From: Ashinkailepas kermadecensis | Lineage: Eukaryota > Arthropoda > Thecostraca > Neolepadidae | NCBI GenBank assembly: GCA_034440615.1 | Contig: JAOTOM010005056.1 | Coordinates: 586,001-650,000, forward strand | DNA length: 64,000 bases | Direction: 5' to 3' | Part shown: piece by piece, positions 11,930 through 24,073 of the stretch | Position numbering within the stretch: the stretch's first letter is position 1 | Layout: every line of letters starts with the position of its first letter | The notes under the pieces: model-generated | The model's database searches: none | Told to the model about the DNA's origin: nothing | What the model saw: the letters and a program-made list of their open reading frames with translations, nothing else | Translations under genes and position numbers: made by a program

Positions 11930-12245
11930 CTGTGTCTCTAGGGTCTTCCGACAGCCTACAGACCACTGCACTCCCTCGGCTGTCCCGTGTCAACCGTGAC
12001 CCACACACAGTCCCGTCACGATGTGTGGATGGTGACCGTGACCCCCACATAGTCAAGTAACGACCAGTCGATGGTGACCGTGGCGACCACAAGGACAGTG
12101 GCCCCCACATAGTCACGAAACGACCAGTGGGTTGTGACCGTGACTCCACACTAAGTGTGACCTTGACCCCCACACTGAGTGTGACCTCCACAGCCCCGCA
12201 TGACTGTGTTCCTCCCGTCAGGCGCACGACAGTCCCATGGTGTGG
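11930..12245. repeat. Degenerate tandem repeat rich in GTGACC and CCCCCACA
   Basis: Words such as CCCCCACATAGTCA, CGACCAGT and GTGACCGTGAC recur at about 60-75 bp spacing. It is too degenerate to define a unit with confidence. Confidence 0.45.
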
Positions 12246-12249
12246 TCGC

Positions 12250-14120
12250 GCGGGTGGTGACCGGCGACCACGGCTGCTACGTCAAGTAATGACAGATAAA
12301 CATGAACAACGTCAATATGATCCAAGTCCACAAGGTTCCTGGCGAAGGGTTGGAAGTTCCCGGAACTCCAAGTACTCTTCCGAGTAGTTGGTAAATAATG
12401 TCAGCCTATTGGTGTGGTCCAGCTAACCAGAAGGTGGTAGTGATGGATTACACGTCAGTCCTCCGTGCAAGTCGAGGGATCTAACCCAGCTTACCACACA
12501 CATGTTAAATACTGTCTCTTTAGCAAATACTGTTCTTTTAGCTTCAATGCATGGCTGCCAAGTTCTGAGCACATGATACAAGATGGTTTAGTGAATGGTA
12601 AATTCGCAATGCAACGCATGTACCGTACGTAGGCTTCGATTGTGAAACAAGATAGGTTAAGAAATATAACGAATATGCCTCGTGAAGGAAATATGGAATC
12701 CAGTACACTACCATCAGATTGGACACATCGAAATCCCATATATCTTTTCACACGAAATGCACTATTTTCGAGTGAAGAACAGAGCATGGAACATGGCACA
12801 GAGAATGGGGTCGGAGAGGAATACGTGAGTGACAACTTTCGAGTGTCCAGATCTGCGACAAATGATATTTATTAAACTGACTTCGCAAGCCAACACAAAT
12901 CCAGCATCTGCGAATCAGACAGCACAAGTCAGACTGTGGCAAGCAGAGCACGACTAGTTAATTCATGATTCCGAAGGAGGGAGGGGGGGGGGAGGTACAC
13001 ACGAAGTGTCATCATAGGTAAGGAATAAAATTGTGATGCACCGTGTAAGCCAACGAAAGCCCATGTAAACACGGGCTTTCGTAGCGGAGTACGATCTAAG
13101 CATACATGGGAGGAAAATACAGCTTGTAATGTCTTCATAACCATTAAAAGGTTCTTAAAATGAACGACCATTATTTCAAGAAATTACCAACGTTTCGGAT
13201 TTCATGATCAATTGCTTATATACGGTGATCATGACTGAACCACAAGACGTCGGTAATCTAGTGAAACAATATAACTTTTGAATATACAGTCCCAAACGAT
13301 TGGGGGCGAGGACATTAACAGTTTGCGGGGCGATAGTAAGTGTCACCCCTTTCCCAAAATATGCGCCACACGCCTGCTAATCTACAAGAACGTAGCTTAC
13401 ACACGTCTGTGAAACCTAAACTGATCTACCCTAAACTTTGCTTCAATGACTCCTAATTCCTCAGTTGGACACGGGCCATGTCATGTGCGTTGGTAGACGC
13501 ACACCGGCAGATGTTACGCCACACGTTCAGCAATGACACCAATATTGGAGGTCCGGTGCATCGATTTTTAAGCCTCAGTGCAATTTTTATACTCTGCTCG
13601 ATATTTCGAGGGTTCCCTTGGTATTCATTGATACAAACTGAACCATTCCGGGACTCTGTGAAAGCTTTGAGCCACCGTACAATTTTTCAGGTTCCATCGC
13701 GATTTTTTCCGGAGGATGGGTCCGACGATTTTTGGGATCTGGTACGATTTTCTCAGGCCGCGGCGCGATTTGTTTGGAACCCAGCAAGGTTTGTTTCAGC
13801 ACTATCGCCCTTGTAGGGTCCGGCGATATATTAATAGTGGGATACCCAGCGTTTTTGTTTTGAGATGAATGGCTCACTCAACCTAACCACAAGATACCGT
13901 CCCAGTCTCCGTAACACCCAGCCCTACATCTTTTATCGCAATGTTTGCAATGTCCTTTCCGAAGCGTTTTAAAAGCAAAATATGATGCCTGCGATTATGT
14001 AAGCGCTGATGTCAATACATTACGAGCCGCCACACGCCATAGTCTAAGAGGACCCAAATAGCACAGTCCAGATGACAGCTTGCGAGGTAGCCATGGAAAC
14101 ACATTCAATAACCGTGACAA
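12250..14120. other. No recognisable gene
   Basis: Several overlapping frames up to 114 codons (12491-12835 minus, 13478-13816 plus) have no recognisable domain. The stretch at 13560-13850 has weak GCGATTTTT-type words like those of the family B interior. Confidence 0.35.
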
Positions 14121-14126
14121 CATAAG

Positions 14127-15013
14127 TAGGGGAGACCGGGTCTAGTTGATACACGGGACGGTTGATGCAACAGCATTTTCTCCAAAAGCATGAAGCCGGT
14201 TGCCATGGCTACTGTTGCACATGTTGCTACCGACACCGTCTTCTCGCGGCAATAACAAGCCCAAGTCCTTTCGACCCGTGACTACGGAATGGTGAAGTTG
14301 TGACACATTTTTGCACCGAAAGTAAAATTCCAATACCTTTGCTTCACCCTTAGTTTCTACTTTGCCGCCCACTTGTTAATTTTTTAGGTGTCGGCTATCA
14401 TTATCATGTTCTCTCAACTTTGCGACTGTGAAATGCGTTTAAATTCATGCCTAAAATGCAGCTTGTTTCAACGTTTTGTTGATTGGAAATGAAAAAAATG
14501 ACCATAAAATTGCTTATTTTTATTATGGTGTCTGCTAAAGCTGAATCAAGATATCCTATGCAATATTTCTACGGTCATTTCTCATCCGTTGGAAAAGACT
14601 GAACGAAGGGGAGAGGAAGGTGCAGCTACGGAATGAACGTTTGAGCATTCCATAAATGGCATAAACTATTAGCTATGGTCAGTCAAGACTCAAACCAGTA
14701 TTATTACTGTAAGCGTATAATATGGACCTTTCAAGAGGCGCAAACTAGTACCACCTATATACATAACGTAGTTTACTTAACCTACATTTTATCAACTTAT
14801 CCCATCGTCGGTAACAATTTAACCCTATGGCGGGTTAAGTTGATGAACCGGTAGTTACGCGATGGTGGAAAGCCCAGAGGATGCCACGAAAAAATCGTGA
14901 TGATACCAGGTTTAGGCTTGGCGTGGGTGTAGCTATCTCCTCGCTACCCCTCCAAAGTGATGAGTTATGTTGATTTTCGCCAAAATTGTATCAACTAGAC
15001 CCGGTTTCCCCTA
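14127..15013. mobile_element. Non-autonomous TIR DNA transposon at a TA site
   Basis: The left end reads AGGGGAGACCGGGTCTAGTT (from 14128). The right end (to 15012) is its inverse with a single G/A difference across 25 bp, ending GTATCAACTAGACCCGG then TTTCCCCT. A TA occurs at both borders (14127-14128 and 15012-15013), consistent with a TA target duplication. The 0.88-kb interior has no transposase; a minus-strand frame at 14142-14372 has no known domain. TA duplication suggests a Tc1/mariner-type mover, but other TA-targeting superfamilies are possible. Confidence 0.75.
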
Positions 15014-16455
15014 TCCAATGATTGCAACAATGGCGTCATTACAATTTGCTTCACCTCTTGCTATGAAGACTGTAGCGAGACAGAGGAACATGAGCTTATC
15101 ACGCGACGTCACCAAATAAGCACGGTAGATGCTATGCCAAAGTACGCCCCAACATCCGAAAAATTAACCGGACTTCAGCCGCCTTATTCTAGACATCGGG
15201 TATTTTTGAAACATGTTTACCAACTGTAAAAATCAAGCATGTATTTGGAAGTTGAGGGGGCCCTGGCATCCCAACTTTCAAGTCGGAGGGTAGTTTCCCA
15301 TACTGGTAGCACAGTATCTACACCGATGATATTGTCTTTTACCTCATTAAACTTAAACATTCAATAATAACGTAGTACTGATATCAGAATACCTCCTGAA
15401 CGATCACCACAGCTTGAATGAGTTAATCCTTGCTTTATTTGTGGTTAATAGGATGGATTTCAAGGTTTAAATATACCTAATTGTTCAAGTTTGTCTAGCT
15501 ATAGGGGTGCCTTTCAAATTGCCATGCTCGAACAACTTCGAACTACGCTCTCAACACCAACTCACATGCGCATTGCTATGCGGCTTGCCGACGGTAGCAC
15601 GAATTAATTGGTTATCTCGCACGAGCCCGAGCATCACTTGAACTTCACCTTCCGACATTTTAATTGTCCACAAGGAAGTAGATAAAAACAGACACTTTTT
15701 TCTAACGCGGCATGGAGATGAGTCGCGTTTTTGTTTTCACAGTAAATCTAAGCGAAATCCGTTCCCATTGCCAAAATCCTTATTGGGGGACAGGATTTCA
15801 GCCCGCGCTGAATTCGAAATTGTTAACGTCTGACAAGCTTTTCACGGGACGGCAAATGCGACGCTGCGCTGTTTAAGGTAGTAATTCGAATTACCGCGGC
15901 CCATGCAAACTGGGTAACTGATTTCATGAATTGGCTTAAAATTTCTACTAGCTGCATGCTGCATACGAGCAGTATGATTTCAAGATGAAGAAGCCATGCA
16001 TTTGACATATCGTTCAACACCTTGCCATTAGACATATATGTGTCGACTTTGAACCAGTAAACCACGTCGGCCATAAGCCAGACCATCCGCTGGCGTCAGT
16101 TCCCAGCAGCCCGGTCTCAAGCGGGCGTGGGAAGACCACGCGTCAACTACCCGTCCCCTCCCCGACGACCGCACGATACCGTGCCTCACACTCGCAGTAT
16201 CCAGTGACATGTGCACGTTGCCAGTGGGGTCTTCAGCTTGATCTCCAAGGACACCTCCACATGACAGTGGCAGGGTAAAGATGATGCACCAAGAGCGCAA
16301 CATGATACATATCTGAAGATACTGGACACGTTGACAAAATGATGAACAGTTCAACAACTGTGTCCGCCACTGCAATCGTCCGTTTCCCAGCCTGCGTGCC
16401 CGGGCGCTCGACGTCGCCGCCCGGCTTTCCCCGCGGAGGCGAGCTGGCTGCGATC
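15014..16455. other. No recognisable gene
   Basis: Frames on the minus strand (15823-16086, 16028-16375) show no recognisable domain. Nothing else stands out. Confidence 0.35.
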
Positions 16456-16459
16456 TGAG

Positions 16460-16800
16460 GTGACGCCACCAATACGAAGGAGGATTGGGATGTCACCAAT
16501 GCGAGGGTTAAGCCTAGATCCCATTGCATTTAAGAATTTAGCCACAAGAGTCGGTGCATTTGCCTACTATGCATCGATATTGACTTAGAAACGTCAGGCT
16601 CAAAATAAAACGCAAGCCGATATCCAACTCGGATTACGAGAAACATGTATTGAATGAATTCATGGTCCTGCAGCATCTCGCGCGAATTGGTCGACCTGCC
16701 ATCTGTTAACAAGAGGTGAACCAGAGGTTTCTTCGTCTGCCGGTTTGCCGCGCCGCCAAATGCGATAAGGTCGAAAATGATTTCACGTATCATATTTTCG
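16460..16800 (-). repeat. Conserved flank of the 16-bp minisatellite, copy 2 (inverted)
   Basis: This is the reverse-complement counterpart of about 4346-4700. It adjoins the inverted minisatellite at about 16815-17332, so array and flank moved together. Confidence 0.7.
16530..16793 (-). CDS. Possible small ORF of the minisatellite-bearing repeat
   Basis: An 87-codon ATG frame starts about 15 bp beyond the minisatellite and reads MIREIIFDLIAFGG at its start. In the other copy (from about 4355) the first codons translate to MIREIMFDLI, so several third-position changes are silent and others conservative, before a TAG truncates it. This hints that the frame once coded for something. I do not recognise the protein: there is no signal peptide, membrane segment or known motif. 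It could equally be chance. Confidence 0.2.
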   Translation of the reverse strand: MIREIIFDLIAFGGAANRQTKKPLVHLLLTDGRSTNSREMLQDHEFIQYMFLVIRVGYRLAFYFEPDVSKSISMHSRQMHRLLWLNS

Positions 16801-16814
16801 CGGAAACGGTGTTC

Positions 16815-17332
16815 ATTGTGACCTGTGGACGTTATGAACTGTGGACATTATGAATTTGTGGGCATTGTGACCTGTGGACATTACGAGCTGTGGACATTAC
16901 GAGCTGTGGACATTACGAGCTGTGGAAGTTGTGAGCTGTGGATATTATAAGCTGTGGACAATATGAGCTGTGGACATTATGAGCTGTGGACGTTATGAAC
17001 TGCGAAAATAATGAACGTGTGGACATTATGAACTCGAGCTAGTGGACATTATGAGCTGTGGACAGTATGACCTGTGGACATTATGAACTTGTAGACGTTA
17101 TGAGCTTGTGGTACTTACGAGCTGTGGACACTGTGAGCTGTGGACATTGTGACCTGTGGACAGTGCGAGCTGTGGATATTATGACCTGTGGGCATTATGA
17201 ACTGTGGACATTGTGAGCTGTGGAAGTTATGAACATGTGGACATTGTGCCCTGTGGACACTGAGCTATGGACATTGTGAATTTGTGGACACTGTGAGCTC
17301 TGGACACTGTGACCTGTGGACATTATGAATGC
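16815..17332 (-). repeat. 16-bp minisatellite, inverted copy
   Basis: Units such as GAGCTGTGGACATTAT and GACCTGTGGACATTAT are the reverse complement of the array at 3798-4345. About thirty imperfect units are present. The far side joins a truncated family B element. Confidence 0.9.
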
Positions 17333-17339
17333 CCCCCGG

Positions 17340-17848
17340 CATTCCACATGTCAAATGTGGCACAAGGCTATCATGTGACAGTAATTAGCAAAACGTGGGA
17401 GGCCTAGCAGACACCGGAGAAGCGCACGTAGAGTGGCGAATGTGTCGACTGCGCAAGGCGGGTGTACACGTGTACGAACGTAGGCGCTTTGACGACCGGG
17501 CGTTATTGATTGGAATGCCTGATATTGCCAAATGTTACGTTTTTGAGTGATTTGTTCAGGTGTAATTTCAGCAGTGTGAGGTGACTTTTCAAGGGATACC
17601 AAAATAAAAACCTTCAAACAGAATGGGGGGAGTTAGGGTTGAAATCCGGTCATTCAGAAATAATGGTGGTAGATTTGGCCCCCTCCACAGAACAGTTAAT
17701 TTGGTCACTAATTATTGTATCACAAAATATAAAGAAAATATTGGTTAAAAAAATATTGGTGAAAATCCGGGGACTTTTTTAAATGGGGGTAGTTGGGCAC
17801 CTTCCAAATCAGTTTGCCCCCCTCTCGCAAATCCTAGGTACGCCACTG
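17340..17848 (-). mobile_element. Family B element end (truncated)
   Basis: Read on the minus strand from 17848, the end is CAGTGGCGTACCTAGG. It continues with the same sequence as the minus strand of 39385 to about 38890 and the plus strand from 50215. Shared landmarks are TATCCCTTGAAAAG-type and CTGCTGAAATTACACC, then a TATCATGTGACAGTAATTAG-like word near the inner end. It is cut at about 17340 against the minisatellite. The terminal motif is typical of hAT-like non-autonomous elements; no second TIR is found here. Confidence 0.65.
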
Positions 17849-17879
17849 CCATGGCATGCCATCATTTAACCTGTTGATG

Positions 17880-18465
17880 GCTATGATCCGCCGCAATGGA
17901 AGGTGTACTCCGCGGTCCCGGTCCGCCACAGTGGACGATGTGCTCCGCAGTCCCGATCCGCCGCAATGGACGGTGTACTCCACGGCCCTGATTCGCCACA
18001 GTGGACGATGTGCTCCGCGGCCCCGGTCCGTTACAATGGACGGTGTACTCCACGGCCCTGATCCGCCACAGTGGACGGTTTGTTCCGCGACCCTGATCTA
18101 CCACAGTGGATGGTGTACTCCGCGGCCCTGATCCGCTGCAGTGGACGCTATGCTTCGCGACCCTAGTCCGTCATAGTAGGTGTGCCCCACGGCACCGGTT
18201 CACCACAGTGGACGGTGTACTCTGCGACCCTAGTCTGCCACGGTTGATGATGTACTCCGCGGCCCTGGTCCGCCACAGTGGACGGTGTGCTCCGCGGCTC
18301 CGGTCCGTTACGGTAGACCATGTGCTTCGCGGCACCGGTCCGCCAGAGTGGACGGTGTGCTTCGCGGCCCTGGTCCGCCATAATAGAAGGTGTGCTCCAC
18401 AGCCCCGGTCCGCCACAGTGGACGGTTTGCTCTGCGACCCTGGCCCGCTACAATGGACGTCAGGG
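17880..18465 (+). repeat. 35-bp satellite
   Basis: About sixteen 35-bp units have the pattern GATCCGCCACAGTGGACG followed by GTGTACTCCGCGGCCCT, with CpG/TpG-type variation between units. Because 35 is not a multiple of three the frame rotates, giving frames on both strands rich in Arg, Pro, His and Ser (the longest is 210 codons at 18106-18738). These are products of the repeat, not genes. Confidence 0.9.
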
Positions 18466-18469
18466 TCGA

Positions 18470-20855
18470 AAAACGGGGTTTCCTGGATTTTGCCATCCAT
18501 AGCATTATCCTCTTCGCAAAATTATCCTCCATGTTGTTTCCTCCATGTTGTTTCCTCCATGCGTTTTCAATTTGGACGTCGGATGGTGTTCGACAATGAA
18601 TTGCCCTGTGTTAAAGTGCTCAAGATTCACCTGAAACTTCAAAGTGAGATTCTGATGCCAAGGTTTGAAGGAAAATATCCTCTCCGTATTCCATCTCTCA
18701 GATGTTGTCCTCTCATCACTCAGGATTGCAAAGTATAAATCCAACCCTGGTGGACGGTGCGTACTCCACGGCCCTGGTCAGTCACAGTGAACGGTGTGGG
18801 ATCAGTCACGGCTTTGCATCATCTTTCCGAGCAGCTTTGTGTGCATTAGTGGTCACTTTCTCCGCATTCTACCGTTCACCGTACCATTAAAAGGTACCAA
18901 TGTCACCCATGTATTAATATTTCCCAATTCGTCACAGCCATTGAATCTGCTTGAGACACAGCTGCTCTTGTTGTGCATTTCGAGCGATGAATATTGATGC
19001 CATCAGAAAAGCAAATTCTGTCAGAAATGCCTTTGGACCCGGCACCCTTGTGGCCTTATTCGTGTCCCTCGCACCTATATGAAGACTCTACGTCTGTCAT
19101 GTGTTCCTACTGTCCGACATTTTGCATCTCTTTATATTTGCCCTTTATATGCTCTATATTTGCTTTATATGATAAGGTCCGGTCGCACGAAGTCGGGTCA
19201 TCTCGGATCATTGTTCACACAATGTCATGGTGTACTACTTCGGTGGCTCTAAAACTGAATTAAAATTTCAATTCACGAGGAACAGTAGCATTCGGCATAA
19301 GACCACATTGCGGGCGCAATGTCGCTAAGGCAGCTGACGCGCACAAAAATCCCAACTCCACACACAAGACGGCAGTGTAGAATAAGCATAATACTTGACC
19401 TGACCTAACACTATTGACCTTGTCAGATATTTGAAAGCCGAATGTCTACATCATTCTTTCATCATGTTCTGCACGAAAAGTGTTCCCCTTACTGCGATAA
19501 GAAGAGAGAATTTGACCTGACCTCCGTTTAGTAACCTTGGCCTTGATTAAAATTTTGGGAAAGCAGAGTTATTTGATTTGATGAAAGAACAGTATGATCT
19601 GGATATGGTGTTGCTATGCTGCAACCACTGCGAATCTCGGCATTTTGGAGATTTTTGAATATTATCCTCCTTGATCCGTCTCAAGTGAATTTCAAGGGGA
19701 ATTAGATATCAAATTGATGAATGAGGTCAAGAAGGCAAATATGGTGGAGTCCAAGCATCACCAAAGGTATAGAAAATTCCGCACTTAACCTTCTGGAGGG
19801 AAAGGATTACAAGTACTAACAGGGCTGCAGTAAAAGTGCCCCCATTGCGACACACCTGGTGCGGGGACCATTCCAATTCCGCCGATTTGAAAACTGCTTT
19901 GATTTCTGCCATTATTCCCACTTTCCGAAGTTTTGTACTTTTTATTTCCGACTCTAGCAAAGGAACCATTCCAGCCGACATATCCATTTCAAAACCGTCG
20001 GATGGCACTTCTGGGAATCTCCTGGGCTGACCTTTTCGGACTCCTTGGCCGTGGTCGGAGAGGCATGTACCCGGTGTGTCCTACTCTTGCTCTTGGCTGC
20101 GCCATTGGGTACGTGTGGAGGTTTTATATTTTGTAGAAAAGTAGTAGGACGATTGCTCTGATTGATGTCTATGATCCGTTGTGCATTTTAGTTTGCTTGG
20201 TGTCGTGTGTGGTGACTGACTAGACTTGGCGATCACGATGACTACATGAATGCACATGTTTGATCAGAGTACATTGTTTTAGATTTCTATGCTTTTGTGG
20301 AGGCTGTGCCCCTCCCCGACCCCGAATTCGCCCCACCAAAACTTTGGCTTCGCCCCTCCTTTAGACCACAAGGAAATACCTTTACCCATCGTCATCACAG
20401 TTCAGGCCTGTTGTGCTTCGATGCTCCATCAAGGCCGGTGTGTTTTAGCCTGCATATGGGCGCAGAAATATTTTACTTAAGCCCGTGTGTGTTTGTTGGT
20501 ATGTAGAGTGAGGGGAGGGTGACGGTAACGTTGACGATGACGATGACGTTGATGATTACGATGGACCGAGTCCATTGTATGACTGTAGTCGCATGCTATG
20601 ACTCAAAGTTGTCATGTTGACATGTACCGTGTACTGCTCTTTTGCCTATGTGACTTCACCTGTTACTGGACGATTTTGCCCGTTGGCGAGGATGCTGAAT
20701 AAACATAAACATACACATCGTCAAATAAAAAATCAGAATTATTGATGTCTGAAAATATAGTGGGCGAAATCCGATGAGTTTTTGTTTGGGGGGGGGGGGT
20801 CTAGTACGTTGACACTTCGGACCCCGAATGCTTTTTAAAAAATCGACAACCCTGC
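18470..20855. other. No recognisable gene
   Basis: Short frames only. A small duplication of TTGTTTCCTCCATG lies near 18533-18560. At 20521-20565 there is a short GACGATGACGATGACG-like run. Part of a 35-bp unit reappears at about 18750-18800. Confidence 0.35.
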
Positions 20856-20859
20856 ATGC

Positions 20860-20906
20860 ACATGCACATGTGTGTGCGTGCGTGCGTGTGCGTGCGTGCG
20901 TGCGTG

Positions 20907-20946
<40 letters not shown>

Positions 20947-20985
20947 TGTGCGCGTGCGCATGCGTGTGCGTGTGTGTGTGATACT
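20860..20985. repeat. (TGCG)n/(TG)n microsatellite
   Basis: A GTGTGCGTGCGTGCG run. Four frames cross it and all are repeat translations. Confidence 0.95.
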
Positions 20986-21185
20986 ATGGTATGACGATAA
21001 AGGAACTAAAAGGGAGCGTAACCATTCCAACGTTTTGGCCTCATTGCCTTCTTCCGGGAATGACGCACCCTGAATTAATTAAAAACATGTGTTCAAAATA
21101 AAACATGTTCGACATGCACTGTTTCCTTTAACCAAAATATTCAATGATCTGCGACTAGTGACCCTGGACAGAAAGGCTGAACCAT

Positions 21186-21425
21186 CAGGGGCGGATCAAG
21201 GACAGTAGGTATTGGTATGGAGGGCATACAGAGTGTGTTATTCCCTGAAGAAGCCAAACCGATTTTTTTGTCATCATCTTGTTCCGCCAGGCATAGTTTT
21301 GCGACGCATGTTCGCAACATAATTATATATTGTTTAATTATTGGGATAATTAATGCGGCTAGTACTCGTTGTGCCAGGAGCGGGTCCAAGGCAGTAGGTA
21401 TTGGCATGGTTGGCATGAATGCATG
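21186..21425. repeat. Two direct copies of a GGCGGATCAAGG-type segment
   Basis: A segment around GACAGTAGGTATTGGTATGG at about 21190 recurs at about 21382 as GGCAGTAGGTATTGGCATGG. The start, CAGGGGCGGATCAAGG, resembles the ends of the hAT-like elements nearby, but no matching inverted end was found. Confidence 0.45.
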
Positions 21426-22343
21426 CAATATAAATTGGGCTGATGTTGCTATAAACAAAAATGAACTATTTATTGTCCGAAATTGGTCTGTGTATTTTTA
21501 TCTGGAAAGCTGGAATGTCAAAAGCAGATGACTTCTTCGAGTGTTTGTTGACATCGAGTTTTGGAATTCACGTGCCATTTTACATCAACATCAGGGAATA
21601 CACGATGGGAACCGGCTAGGAACGTAGTGCCGGAGCGATGTCAAACAGGTCAGTCCATTCAGTCGACTGCGCTGCACCGGGACAACCGGGTTCATCTATT
21701 CCCTTCCCTTCCACCAATATCGCGTTCCGTTTCCGGACTAACACGATTTCCAGCGTGCTGTGCACTGTGCAGGGCAACTCGAGGTGGGATGGAAACTATG
21801 CACCAGGTGGGGTGCAGGACAGCTCCAGGTGAGATGGAAGCTGTGCTCCAGGTGGGGCGCAGGACAGCCCCAGGCGGGGTGGAGGCTCTGATTTGAAGAT
21901 ACGTGTCTGATTCGTGATCACATTGCTTGCCCGAGCTAGATATTGTATTGCTAATAAGTTGTTGAGATTCAAGCACAAGCGGCTGCATCACACGTGTTAT
22001 ACATACAGCATGATGCAATGAAGCTAAATCTCAACACTGGCACTCAATTGGTTTGGTTGCTTTACAAGTTATAAATGTCTGTAATGACGTCGCCGTTGAC
22101 ACGTTTCGAATACGCTTGCATGTTGCACCAGGTTTGTTGTTCTGAAGTAATGCAAACTTCTGTTGCATTGATGACACCGGCTCCCACAAACCGCTCCCTG
22201 GGCATCTTCGCCACCGTACAATACATCATCCTTCGGATCCACGCATCGCAATAATGGAACGCTGTTAGGTTTACGAAAGCGATAAAGGAATACGTTCTCG
22301 TAAAAGCTATCAAACGCTATTGGCTGGCAATTCCGGAGCGGGG

Positions 22344-22413
22344 GTCGCGCTAGCTCAGTCGGTAGTGTTCGACTCTGGATCATAAGATCATTGGTTCGAG
22401 TCCCACAGCCGGC
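22344..22413 (+). repeat. tRNA-derived SINE head
   Basis: Box A (TAGCTCAGTCGG, 22351-22362) and box B (GGTTCGAGTCC, 22393-22403) are perfect matches to consensus, 30 bp apart. The acceptor and T stems have several mismatches, so it is unlikely to be a working tRNA. A 12-bp hairpin follows at 22428-22460, as part of the SINE body or its insertion point. Confidence 0.6.
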
Positions 22414-22427
22414 GGGATTACCGAGTA

Positions 22428-22460
22428 AACCTCTCACGCGGCCAATCAGCGTGAGAGGTT
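22428..22460. repeat. Perfect 12-bp hairpin
   Basis: AACCTCTCACGC (22428-22439) is followed after 9 bases by its exact complement GCGTGAGAGGTT (22449-22460). It lies 15 bp after the tRNA-like head. Confidence 0.8.
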
Positions 22461-22826
22461 GGCGACGCCATATGACCTATCAGCTGAATGCGTCGTAAAA
22501 ACAGCCAGGGTTCCAGAGCGCACTCAAATAACAACTTTGGAATGTTTGCGGACCTTGGATGTCAGCAGAGCAGAATTCGAGCATAGCTTCTGGCGCGAAG
22601 TTCTGGTCGGACTGCGCTCACTGGAGGCTGGATCGTACAGTAAGAAGCTTCACGGTTCCGCTAACCCCGTCACAGGACTATTTTCGTGGCGGGTGGCCAC
22701 GGAATATCATTCACAGTCCGGAAGGTAATAGTTCTTGCGCGGGATCACATTGCGAACGCTGCGCTTGACTTTCTCCTGAACAGCGCAGCCATCAGTGAAG
22801 TGGTGTACCTTTGTTACATTGCTGTT

Positions 22827-23469
22827 CTACGACTTTAGACATGCATCTCCACCGGCCGTATATGTCGTCCAGACAAATGTCTGGAATGCATGCACGGCCT
22901 GCGTATTGTGATGCGTACTGTCAGTAATGACACGCCAACATTTAGCTTTAGCACCCTCGTCATCTAGCTTGGCGTAAGCAACAAATGAGTGAAGGGTCGC
23001 CCTGACACTTTTCCAGTGATATCCTAGCACGGCGCCCTGAATGATGCACAAATAATCTTCCGATAAATCCCTCGAGATACCCATGTGACGAAAGTTGAAA
23101 TTTCGCATCTTCGATAAAGTTACTATGTCTCCGTGCAACCTCGCGATGCCACCTTGCTTAGCCTGATCATGATTCCGTTCAATAATCAATAAACTGGGTG
23201 CCACTGACGCACAAAGGTCAGATACGTACTATTCGCATCGACCCACCGTTTAAGCTAACTTAATTGGCATCAGATGGTGTTCCGAAGCTTTCCAAGTACT
23301 CACTTAGAGCTGGCCCCCCAGGGTATTTATCAAACGTTTCGAACATGCAGCATTCATTTGCTGCTGAGCACGCGGCTTTTAAGATTAGGTCCGAGGTTGA
23401 TGGATCTTCACGGAGTGTCTTCGCCAATAACGTTGGATTTTGATGATGGACGTCAATCGCCGTTGCCAA
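22827..23469 (-). pseudogene. Decayed transposase-like gene fragment
   Basis: The minus strand encodes, in the second part (23204-22827), ISRDLSEDYLCIIQG, then YHWKSVRATLHSFVAY and WRVITDSTHHNTQAVHAFQ. That spacing of D-x-SE-x-Y, HW, TLH-x-x-VAY and a later acidic D-x-THHNT segment matches a widespread invertebrate mobile-element protein family that I know by pattern but cannot name. An upstream part in another frame (23469-23260) reads NECCMFETFDKYPGG, similar to the Cys-rich segment that precedes it in that family. A frameshift and stop separate the parts. No TIRs were found. Confidence 0.4.
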
Positions 23470-23607
23470 GTGCCAATGTGGACTGAATATGCACCGCTAG
23501 CTACAGGAAGCACACATCTGCACGATGACCTCATGGTAGCAGACTTTGAGCGTTTGATTGGGTTTGCATGTGGTTTGGTTTTTGCACTTCTGGTACGCTT
23601 CCCAGGG

Positions 23608-23680
23608 GCGGAGATGGCCGAGTGGCTAAGGTGTTGAGCTCTGGGTACCAAAGATCCCGGGTTCAACACTCGCACCGCTC
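23608..23680 (+). repeat. tRNA-Leu/Ser-like SINE head
   Basis: GAGATGGCCGAGTGGCTAAG is a typical class II tRNA 5' half. Box B (GGGTTCAACACTC) departs from consensus. Stems are poor, so it is read as a SINE head or tRNA pseudogene. Confidence 0.5.
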
Positions 23681-24019
23681 GGGACATTTCCCAATCCCGC
23701 GGTCCACCGGCGAAACAATGTGGGCGGCGCCATTAGCCGTCAATGTGCGTAAAGTGCGCCGTGAACCACCCAATGAACAGGCAATAAATGGAACACTTTT
23801 CAGAGACTGCACATAACCACCCTTTAATGATAACGGCGTTCTCAAACGTCGGGGACCAGCACACATGTCACACCTTTCTTTCCCGGGCAGAGCCTGCTGA
23901 CCTAAGATGTTCACTCCGAGGGCTGGCAAGGGAAGTGAAGACAGGGGAGCATAGGTGTTGTTTTATGAAAATTATTGTGGGGGAGGGGCAAAGTGCTACG
24001 GGATTGATGTAGGTATCGT

Positions 24020-24062
24020 TGTGAATTACCACCTTGCGATGACCTGCCAACTAGCGGTTGCA
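24020..24062 (-). repeat. Short dispersed repeat shared with 31328-31370
   Basis: On the minus strand CTAGTTGGCAGGTCATCGCAAGG-type sequence matches the plus strand at about 31331-31353 (GTTGGCAGGTTATCGCAAGG). It directly precedes the palindrome here and lies beyond the end of the BEL/Pao remnant there. Confidence 0.55.
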
Positions 24063-24073
24063 TCGGATAGCGG

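Noticed and set aside
18106..18738. 210-codon frame with RHSGRCAPR-type repeats
   Set aside because: Product of the 35-bp satellite. The C-terminal 90 codons outside the satellite show no domain.
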